The notes beneath the pieces are model-generated. The model was not told the origin of the DNA. It ran no database searches and saw only the letters and a program-made list of their open reading frames with translations. 64,000 nucleotides of DNA from a bacterium (GTDB lineage Bacteria > Zhuqueibacterota > QNDG01 > JAGLOF01). Positions 17,869 through 24,366 of this stretch are shown here, piece by piece. Location of the stretch: assembly GCA_016934955.1 (NCBI GenBank), contig JAFGRY010000048.1, forward strand, positions 1 through 64,000, read 5' to 3'. The position numbers and the translations under genes are program-made. Positions within the stretch are counted from its first letter, which is position 1, and each line of letters begins with the position of its first letter.

Positions 17869-18363
17869 GTGTCCGAAGCGAAGAGCGGCGGCCCGCGGAT
17901 TCTGATTCTCGGCCTGGGCAATACCATTCTCAGTGATGACGGGGTCGGTATTTACGTGGCGCGCCTGATTCGGGAAGAGGTCCCGGAGTCCTGTGCCGCC
18001 GTGGCGGAAGCGAGCCTCGGCGGACTGGAACTGCTCGACCTCATGGCCGGGTATGACAAAGTCATCCTGATCGATGCCATGGTGCTGCCGGACGGTCCGC
18101 CCGGAACGGTGGAACGGGTGAATGCCGATGACCTCGAGGGAGGCTCGGCCATGGCCCGGCACCAGATTCCCTTTGCCGAGGCGCTTGAGCTGGCCGTGAG
18201 GCTGAACATGGATGTACCCGATGATATCGTTATCTATGGTATCCGTGTTACCGATACGATGACGTTCAGCGAGGAATGCACCCCGGCGGTGAGAAACGCT
18301 ATTCCCGGCATCGCGGCCAGAATAATCAGGGATGAGCTGCCCTGCCGCCGGGACGGGAAGTAA
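17869..18363 (+). CDS. [NiFe] hydrogenase maturation protease (HybD/HycI family)
   Basis: 164 residues. It has ILILGLGNTILSDDGVG at the N-terminus, ILIDA in the middle and ARHQIP, supplying the acidic residues and histidine that bind the nickel of the immature large subunit. The family removes the C-terminal tail after nickel insertion; the likely substrate is the 26-residue tail of the large subunit encoded at 2389-3849. I use GTG at 17869, seven bases after the fumarase stop, because the family begins near this point, but no good ribosome site is visible. In-frame starts inside the fumarase gene are possible. Confidence 0.85.
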   Translation: MSEAKSGGPRILILGLGNTILSDDGVGIYVARLIREEVPESCAAVAEASLGGLELLDLMAGYDKVILIDAMVLPDGPPGTVERVNADDLEGGSAMARHQIPFAEALELAVRLNMDVPDDIVIYGIRVTDTMTFSEECTPAVRNAIPGIAARIIRDELPCRRDGK

Positions 18364-18396
18364 ATGACTCTGTCACTTAATTAGGAATCAGAGACC

Positions 18397-18729
18397 GTGA
18401 AACTGGAAAAAATCAAAGAGCTGCTGCAGGCCGAAGAACTGACATCAGGTATAGACCTGAATCTCGAGATCGCCTCGGCGCGCGCTTCCGACCTGATGAG
18501 TGATGTGCTCAGTTCCAGCCATGCCGGCGATCTGCTGCTGACCGGCCTGGTCAATGCCCAGGCGGTACGCACGGCCAATGTGGTTGACATGAAAGTCATT
18601 ATTTTCGTGCGTGACAAGGCCCCGGCCGCTGATACGATTCAGCTGGCGGAACAGTGGAACATCCATCTGCTGGCAACGAAAAAATCTATGCTCGAGGCGT
18701 GCGGCCTGCTCTGGGCGGCACTCTACTAA
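18397..18729 (+). CDS. DRTGG-domain protein (first copy)
   Basis: 110-residue single-domain protein of the DRTGG type (small alpha/beta domain found with CBS-PPase and phosphotransacetylase regulators). Recognisable features are the ASDLMSDVL stretch and the TGLVNAQAVRTA segment. GTG start at 18397 with AGGA upstream. It opens a redox-regulatory gene set next to [FeFe]-hydrogenase-like and Nuo-like genes; similar sets accompany bifurcating hydrogenases in clostridia and Thermotogae. No enzymatic function can be given; ligand sensing is an inference. Confidence 0.72.
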   Translation: MKLEKIKELLQAEELTSGIDLNLEIASARASDLMSDVLSSSHAGDLLLTGLVNAQAVRTANVVDMKVIIFVRDKAPAADTIQLAEQWNIHLLATKKSMLEACGLLWAALY

Positions 18730-18743
18730 GGGGGTTCTTTTCT

Positions 18744-19196
18744 ATGCCGGGAAAGGCGCTGTTTCAAAAAACCTTCACCATCAAAAAAGATGATTTCGCC
18801 AATGCCGGTGAGGCCTCGGTGCAAATCAAGAATATTCTCAAGGATGTCGGATTCGACAGTTCCGTTATCAGGCGGGTGGCAGTGGCATCATACGAAGCCG
18901 AGATGAACGTGGTGATGTACGGCGGAGGGGGGAACGTGCGGCTTGCGGTAAATCCCGACAATGTTATGCTCGTTGTCGAGGACAAGGGGCCCGGAATTCC
19001 CGATGTGGACCAGGCCATGCAGGAAGGATTCTCCACGGCAACGGATGAGATGCGGGAGATGGGATTCGGCGCGGGCATGGGACTCCCCAACATCAAACGC
19101 AATTCCGACGATCTGAAAATAATCACGAGTCCGGACAGCGGCACCCGTCTGGAAATATGTATTCGGAGCTCGGTCAGTGGAACAGAAGAAAACTAA
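18744..19196 (+). CDS. RsbW-like GHKL ATPase (anti-sigma-factor-type kinase)
   Basis: 150 residues containing only a HATPase_c fold: N-box around VAVASYEAEMNVVMYG, G1 box VEDKGPGIPDV, and G2 box GFGAGMGLPNIKR. No dimerisation or phosphoacceptor domain is present, as in RsbW/SpoIIAB-type serine kinases. AAGGGGG precedes the ATG at 18744. It overlaps the next gene by 20 bases. It may phosphorylate a partner within this regulatory set; the target is not evident. Confidence 0.8.
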   Translation: MPGKALFQKTFTIKKDDFANAGEASVQIKNILKDVGFDSSVIRRVAVASYEAEMNVVMYGGGGNVRLAVNPDNVMLVVEDKGPGIPDVDQAMQEGFSTATDEMREMGFGAGMGLPNIKRNSDDLKIITSPDSGTRLEICIRSSVSGTEEN

Positions 19197-20448
19197 AAAG
19201 CATTCGCTTCAGATCGATCTCGAGAAGTGTGTCGGGTGCGTGCTCTGCATGAAGGCCTGTCCCATTCAGGCGATCCGCGTCCGGAACGGCAAGGCGGTCA
19301 TCGACGACGACCGCTGTGTGGACTGCGGAGAATGCTACCGGGTCTGTCCCCATGACGCGGTGCGCTCGCAGACCACATCATTTCACGATTTGAAGCGGTT
19401 CAAGTACACCGTGGCCCTCCCCTCGCCGGTGCTCTATACCCAGTTCGGCCGGGAAGTGAGCCCGAACCAGATTCTGCTCGCCCTGAAAAAGATCGGATTC
19501 GACTATGTGGTCGATGTGGCCTGGATCTGTGAAAAAGTGAATGCGGCCTACCGTCTCTATATCGAAGATCATCCGACGCCGATGCCCATGATCTCCACCG
19601 TCTGTCCCGCGGTGGTGCGGCTGGTCGCTTTTCTCTATCCTGAACTGGCCGACCACATTATTCCCATCGATGTACCCCGGGAGGTCCTTGCCAGAGAACT
19701 GCGCAGCAAGATCTCCCGCAAGAAAAACGTGTCCGAAGAAGAGATCGGCGTTATTCATATCACATCCTGTGCTGCAAAAATCGTCTCGATCAATAATCCG
19801 ATCGGGCTCTCGAAGTCGGCCCTTGACGGCGCCATCGCCATCAATGACATCTACGGCAAGATTCTGGACGTGCTGGACGAAGTGGAGGATGATGAGATCC
19901 TGCAGCAGTCCAGCGGCGTGGGCATCGGCTGGGCGGCATCGGGAGGCGAGGTGCGGGGGATCGAACTGCATAACTGCCTGGCGGTTTCCGGCGTCAAAGA
20001 CGTGATTCAGATACTGGATGAACTGGAGGCGGGGAAACTGAAAGATATCAAGTACCTGGAGGCGCTGGTGTGTCCGGACGGCTGCATCGGCGGCACCCAG
20101 GTAGTGGAAAACCGGCATGTCGCCAAGCACCGGGCCGAGAGCCTGGTGAAGATGTACGGGGAAAGAAGCAGGGTGAGCCTGAAAGTGATCAAGCGTCAGT
20201 ACCGTGAAGGGTACTACACGCTTCCCGAGGGAATTACCTGCAAGCCGCTGCCGCCTCTCGATATCGATCCGGTAAAGGCGCTCCAGAAACGGCAGCGCAT
20301 CGAAGAGATCATTCCGCTGCTGGGAGGCAAGGAGTGCGGAGCCTGCGGCGCACCGAACTGCAAGACCCTGGCCAGGGATATCGTTCTGGGTGAAGCCGAG
20401 ATGGAAGACTGTGTCTTTATCAAATTACATACAGCGGAGCATAAATGA
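19177..20448 (+). CDS. [FeFe]-hydrogenase-like protein, probable H2/redox sensor
   Basis: 423 residues. Two N-terminal 4Fe-4S motifs (CVGCVLCMKACP and CVDCGECYRVCP), then an H-cluster domain. All four H-cluster cysteines have counterparts: STVCPAVV (C143), HITSCAAKI (C198 with the conserved Lys), and VCPDGCIGG (C299, C303). The preceding cysteine that relays protons in catalytic enzymes is Val142. A C-terminal KECGACGAPNC...C motif adds another cluster. These traits resemble sensory (HydS-like) rather than catalytic [FeFe] hydrogenases. No HydE/F/G maturases are in the window. It starts at GTG, eight bases after GGAG, and overlaps the flanking genes. Confidence 0.85.
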   Translation: MEQKKTKKHSLQIDLEKCVGCVLCMKACPIQAIRVRNGKAVIDDDRCVDCGECYRVCPHDAVRSQTTSFHDLKRFKYTVALPSPVLYTQFGREVSPNQILLALKKIGFDYVVDVAWICEKVNAAYRLYIEDHPTPMPMISTVCPAVVRLVAFLYPELADHIIPIDVPREVLARELRSKISRKKNVSEEEIGVIHITSCAAKIVSINNPIGLSKSALDGAIAINDIYGKILDVLDEVEDDEILQQSSGVGIGWAASGGEVRGIELHNCLAVSGVKDVIQILDELEAGKLKDIKYLEALVCPDGCIGGTQVVENRHVAKHRAESLVKMYGERSRVSLKVIKRQYREGYYTLPEGITCKPLPPLDIDPVKALQKRQRIEEIIPLLGGKECGACGAPNCKTLARDIVLGEAEMEDCVFIKLHTAEHK

Positions 20449-20786
20449 AACTGAGTGACATTGCCGCCGAACTGGGGCTGAAAGTCGAAGCCGGGGCACA
20501 AGGCCTCGATGCGGAGGTGACCGGGGGATACGTCAGCGATCTCCTGAGCGATGTGATCGGCAACTGCACGGCAGGACAGCTCTGGATCACTCTGCAGGTG
20601 CATGACAATATAGTCGCGGTTGCCACCTTGAAGGAGCTTGCCGGCATCGTGATCATCAACGGCAAGCAGGTGAGTGCGAATGCCGTGGAGAAAGCCGAGG
20701 CGGAAGGGATCCCGATTCTGTCCACGCAGCTTCCCGCCTACGAAACGGCGGGCAGACTCTATCAGCTCGGCATAGGCGCGGATTGA
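20445..20786 (+). CDS. DRTGG-domain protein (second copy)
   Basis: 113-residue paralogue of the protein encoded at 18397-18729, with the same GGYVSDLLSDVIGNC-type and NIVAVATLKELAG segments. It overlaps the preceding gene by four bases (ATGA) and the next by one. Two copies flanking the [FeFe]-hydrogenase-like gene suggest a heteromeric or paired regulatory unit. Function unknown. Confidence 0.72.
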   Translation: MKLSDIAAELGLKVEAGAQGLDAEVTGGYVSDLLSDVIGNCTAGQLWITLQVHDNIVAVATLKELAGIVIINGKQVSANAVEKAEAEGIPILSTQLPAYETAGRLYQLGIGAD

Positions 20787-21541
20787 TGCCCCTCCGCCGC
20801 ATGCGGGCGGATCTGCATATTCATACCTGCCTTTCACCCTGCGGTGAGCTGGAAATGACGCCCGTGCACATTGTCGAACGCTGCCGGGAACTGGGCCTGG
20901 GGATCATCGCGGTCTGTGATCACAACAGCGCCAAAAATGTTGCCGGTGTTGTCGGCGCCGCGGCCGGCGGTCCGCCCGCGGTGCTCTGCGGTATGGAAGT
21001 GACGACCAGTGAAGAAGTGCATATCCTGGCCGTATTCGATACGCCCGGCCAGGCGCTGGAACTGCAGCAGGAGGTGTATGCCCATCTGCTGCCCGGGGAA
21101 AACAATGATGAACTGTTCGGCATGCAGGTGGTGGCCAACGCCCTGGACGAGGTGGACGGTTTCGAGCACCGGCTTCTGATCGGAGGCACCACGCTTGCGC
21201 TGGAACAGGCGGTTGAAACGATTCACCGGCTGAACGGCCTGGCGATCGCCTCTCATATCGACCGGCAGAGTTACAGCCTTATCGGGCAGCTGGGATTCAT
21301 CCCCGAGGGCCTTCGTCTCGATGCGGTGGAAATATCCCGGCGGGGCAGCCTGGAAGAGATGCGTCTCTTTCCCGGTGTCTCAGCGTACCCGGCCGTCAGA
21401 TCGTCCGATGCGCACACGCTTGCGGATCTGGGAGGGGCCTGGACCGATGTTACGGTCTTCGACCCGAGTGTTGCGGAGCTGAAACTGGCCCTTCAGGGAA
21501 CCCGGGGCCGTTCGGCGGTTCCGGGGGTCCGTGAAATATGA
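20786..21541 (+). CDS. PHP-domain metal-dependent phosphoesterase
   Basis: 251 residues. The N-terminus has RADLHIHTCLSPCGEL, then VCDHNSAKN, GMEVTT, and a C-terminal SSDAHTLADLG, which together form the PHP metal site. It resembles TrpH/YciV-like phosphoesterases and PHP proteins that accompany clostridial Fe-hydrogenase regulatory clusters. ATG at 20786 overlaps the preceding stop; the following gene overlaps by four bases. The substrate is unknown. Confidence 0.83.
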   Translation: MPLRRMRADLHIHTCLSPCGELEMTPVHIVERCRELGLGIIAVCDHNSAKNVAGVVGAAAGGPPAVLCGMEVTTSEEVHILAVFDTPGQALELQQEVYAHLLPGENNDELFGMQVVANALDEVDGFEHRLLIGGTTLALEQAVETIHRLNGLAIASHIDRQSYSLIGQLGFIPEGLRLDAVEISRRGSLEEMRLFPGVSAYPAVRSSDAHTLADLGGAWTDVTVFDPSVAELKLALQGTRGRSAVPGVREI

Positions 21542-22077
21542 TCGAACTTTCGCTGCATATCATGGATATTGTCGAGAATTCGGTGCGGGCGGGTGCCGAT
21601 GTCGTGGCGGTTTCGGTGGATATCGATACCGCGGAGGACACGCTGGTGATCGGGATCGTCGACAACGGCAGCGGCATGAATGACGCCATGATCGAGAGGG
21701 CCCTTGACCCTTTTGTGACGACAAAACCGGGCAAACGCACGGGACTCGGCCTCTCCCTGCTCAGGGAAGCGGCGAGGAAAACCGGCGGTGACCTCACCAT
21801 CCAGTCGGTCCCCGGTGCGGGTACTGCGGTTGAGAGCCGGTTCGGATTCAGCCATATAGACCGGCAGCCTCTGGGCAGTCTCAGCGAGCTCATGATCTGC
21901 CTGCTTGCGTCACATCCCGGGGTCGAGTTTCAGCTGAGCTGTGCCTGGGACAGCCGCGAGTTTTCATGGGATTCCACGGTCATCTACGACGTTTTCGGCA
22001 ATACGCCGAGGACCGCACCCGATGTCATCTCGTTCGTACGCGGACAGCTGAGCGATGTCGATACAATAGGGAATTAA
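21538..22077 (+). CDS. orphan GHKL (histidine-kinase-type) ATPase
   Basis: 179 residues with N-box HIMDIVENSVRAGAD, G1 VDNGSGMN, and KRTGLGLSLLREA with the F/G2 region around DPFVTT. It is the ATPase half of a histidine kinase without HisKA or sensor. The C-terminal 60 residues are not recognised. It is the second stand-alone GHKL ATPase in this regulatory set, immediately before the Nuo-like genes. Confidence 0.8.
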   Translation: MIELSLHIMDIVENSVRAGADVVAVSVDIDTAEDTLVIGIVDNGSGMNDAMIERALDPFVTTKPGKRTGLGLSLLREAARKTGGDLTIQSVPGAGTAVESRFGFSHIDRQPLGSLSELMICLLASHPGVEFQLSCAWDSREFSWDSTVIYDVFGNTPRTAPDVISFVRGQLSDVDTIGN

Positions 22078-22101
22078 CGATAAAGCAAACGGAGGTCATT
22101 A

Positions 22102-22548
22102 TTGGAAGCGGTACATCGGATCATTGAAAACTACGGCAAGCGGGACCGAAGTCTGATCGCTATGCTTCAGGATATCCAGAGGGAGAAAGGATACCTGCCC
22201 AGGGAAGCGTTGAAAATCGTTGCGGATGAGGTCAATGTTCCACTTTCCAGGCTCTACAGTCTGGCGACGTTTTACAAGGCGTTCAGCCTTGTGCCCCGGG
22301 GACGTCATATCGTCCACGTCTGCACCGGCACGGCCTGTCACGTGCGCGGCGCGGTAAAACTGATCGACAAACTGGAACAGACACTGGAGATAAAAAACGG
22401 TGAGACCACCGCTGACGGACGGTTCACCCTGGAGGAGGTCCGGTGCGTCGGCTGCTGCGGACTGGCTCCGGTGATCGTGATCGACGAGGAATTCCACGGC
22501 AAACTGACACAGAAAGATGTCGGAAAAGTGCTGGAAAAATACGAATAG
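22102..22548 (+). CDS. NuoE-like 2Fe-2S subunit (HymA/HydC type)
   Basis: 148 residues of the 24-kDa/NuoE family: N-terminal helical part with LIAMLQDIQREKGYLP, then thioredoxin-like domain with the four cluster cysteines in CTGTAC and CVGCCG. TTG start at 22102 with a strong GGAGGT five bases before. Subunit of an NAD(H)-linked, ferredoxin-linked soluble oxidoreductase together with the next two genes. Confidence 0.92.
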   Translation: MEAVHRIIENYGKRDRSLIAMLQDIQREKGYLPREALKIVADEVNVPLSRLYSLATFYKAFSLVPRGRHIVHVCTGTACHVRGAVKLIDKLEQTLEIKNGETTADGRFTLEEVRCVGCCGLAPVIVIDEEFHGKLTQKDVGKVLEKYE

Positions 22549-22556
22549 GAGACAAG

Positions 22557-24356
22557 GTGGATAGAAAAAACTATAGAACCCATGTTCTGGTCTGCGCGGG
22601 AACCGGCTGTGTTTCCAACGGGTCGCTGAATATTAAATCAGCCCTGGAAGAGGAGCTGAAAAAACACGGTCTTGATGGCGAGGTTCAGGTAATCGTTACC
22701 GGCTGTCAGGGGTTTTGCGAGCGCGGACCGATTGCCATCGTGCAGCCGGATGATGTGTTTTATCAGTCATTGACGTTGAAAGATATTCCGCCCCTGGTGG
22801 AAGAACATTTTCTCAAGGGCCGTCCTTATAAGAAGTGCATGTACGTTCCGGGCAAGAAGGAAGACGCCATTCCGAAGATGATGGATATCGATTTCTTCAA
22901 GCATCAGATGCTCGTGGTGCTGCGAAACCGCGGCCGCATGGATCCCGAGAAGATCGATGAATATATCGCCTTCGACGGGTACCGGGGGCTGGCCAAAGCC
23001 CTTACCTCCATGACCCCGGACGAGATCATCGAAGAAATAAGCGCTTCCGGTCTGCGGGGACGGGGGGGCGCCGGTTTCCCGGCGGCCATGAAATGGCGTT
23101 TCGCGCAGAAGGCGGACAGCGATGTCAAATACCTTATCTGCAATGCCGATGAAGGGGACCCGGGCGCCTACATGGACCGGTCGGTCCTGGAAGCGGATCC
23201 TCATGCGGTGCTGGAAGGAATGACCATCGGCGCCAAGGCGATCGGTGCCGTTAAAGGCTTTATCTATGTCCGGGATGAGTACCCGCTGGCCGTTGACCGG
23301 ATCAAGAAGGCCATAGAACAGGCCAAGGATTACGGACTCCTCGGCGAAAATATTCTCGATACCGGATTCGATTTCGATGTGGAGGTGATCCGCGGCGGCG
23401 GCGCTTTCGTCTGCGGCGAGGAGACGGCGCTGATGGCGTCCATCGAAGGGCAGCCCGGCCGTCCCCGCTCGAGACCGCCGTTCCCGGCCGAACGGGGTCT
23501 CTGGGGAAAGCCCACCAACATCAACAACGTCGAGACCTGGGCGAACGTGCCGATTATCATTCACCGGGGCGCGGAGTGGTATGCCACCCTCGGCACCGAA
23601 AAGAGCAAGGGAACGAAAGTCTTCTCGCTGGTTGGCAAAATCAACAACTCCGGACTGGTGGAAGTGCCCATGGGCATCCCCCTGAGAGAGATCATTTACG
23701 GGATCGGCGGCGGCATACCCGGAGGCAAGGCATTCAAGGCGGTTCAGTCAGGCGGCCCATCGGGCGGCTGTATTCCGGCGAGTCTGCTCGACCTGCCCGT
23801 CGACTATGAAAAACTGGCGGAAGCGGGGGCGATCATGGGATCCGGCGGCCTCATCGTTATGGATGAGGAAACCTGCATGGTCGATGTCGCACTCTATTTC
23901 ATCAATTTTCTCGTTGATGAATCCTGCGGCAAATGTACGCCCTGCCGGGTGGGGCTCGTCAGGATGAAGGAGATCCTGGAACGCATCGTTGCCGGGGAAG
24001 GCACGGAATCAGACATCGGCAGTCTGGAAGCGCTGGCGCATACGATAAAAAATTCCGCGCTCTGCGGCCTGGGGAACACCGCGCCGAATCCGGTGCTGAC
24101 GACCCTCAAATACTTCAAAGAGGAGTATGAGGCGCATATCAGGGATCATCGCTGCCCGGCCGGTGTCTGCAAAGCGCTGATCACCCACCGGATCGATCCG
24201 GAAAAATGCACCGGCTGCACGGTATGTGCCAGGAACTGCCCGGTTGATGCCATCAGCGGCGAGCGGAAGCAGCCGCATGTCATCGATATCGAGCTCTGTA
24301 CCCAGTGCGGTTCCTGCCGGGAAGCGTGCAAATTTGATGCGATCATCGTAGAATAA
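22557..24356 (+). CDS. NuoF-like FMN/NADH subunit with extra ferredoxin domains (HymB/HydB type)
   Basis: 599 residues. Order: N-terminal thioredoxin-like 2Fe-2S domain (CAGTGC and CQGFC), NuoF core with GLRGRGGAGFPAAMKW for FMN/NADH, GGAFVCGEETAL, the cluster motif ESCGKCTPCR, and a C-terminal 2x4Fe-4S domain (CTGCTVCARNCP, CTQCGSCREACK). This is the layout of the NADH-reacting subunit of bifurcating hydrogenases and formate dehydrogenases. GTG at 22557 follows AGGAG; a longer reading from 22443 overlaps the NuoE-like gene and is not conserved. Confidence 0.93.
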   Translation: MDRKNYRTHVLVCAGTGCVSNGSLNIKSALEEELKKHGLDGEVQVIVTGCQGFCERGPIAIVQPDDVFYQSLTLKDIPPLVEEHFLKGRPYKKCMYVPGKKEDAIPKMMDIDFFKHQMLVVLRNRGRMDPEKIDEYIAFDGYRGLAKALTSMTPDEIIEEISASGLRGRGGAGFPAAMKWRFAQKADSDVKYLICNADEGDPGAYMDRSVLEADPHAVLEGMTIGAKAIGAVKGFIYVRDEYPLAVDRIKKAIEQAKDYGLLGENILDTGFDFDVEVIRGGGAFVCGEETALMASIEGQPGRPRSRPPFPAERGLWGKPTNINNVETWANVPIIIHRGAEWYATLGTEKSKGTKVFSLVGKINNSGLVEVPMGIPLREIIYGIGGGIPGGKAFKAVQSGGPSGGCIPASLLDLPVDYEKLAEAGAIMGSGGLIVMDEETCMVDVALYFINFLVDESCGKCTPCRVGLVRMKEILERIVAGEGTESDIGSLEALAHTIKNSALCGLGNTAPNPVLTTLKYFKEEYEAHIRDHRCPAGVCKALITHRIDPEKCTGCTVCARNCPVDAISGERKQPHVIDIELCTQCGSCREACKFDAIIVE

Positions 24357-24366
24357 AGAGGCTGCC

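Noticed and set aside
22443-22556. Upstream extension of the NuoF-like protein
   Set aside because: It overlaps the conserved end of the NuoE-like gene in another frame; GTG at 22557 has AGGAG upstream.
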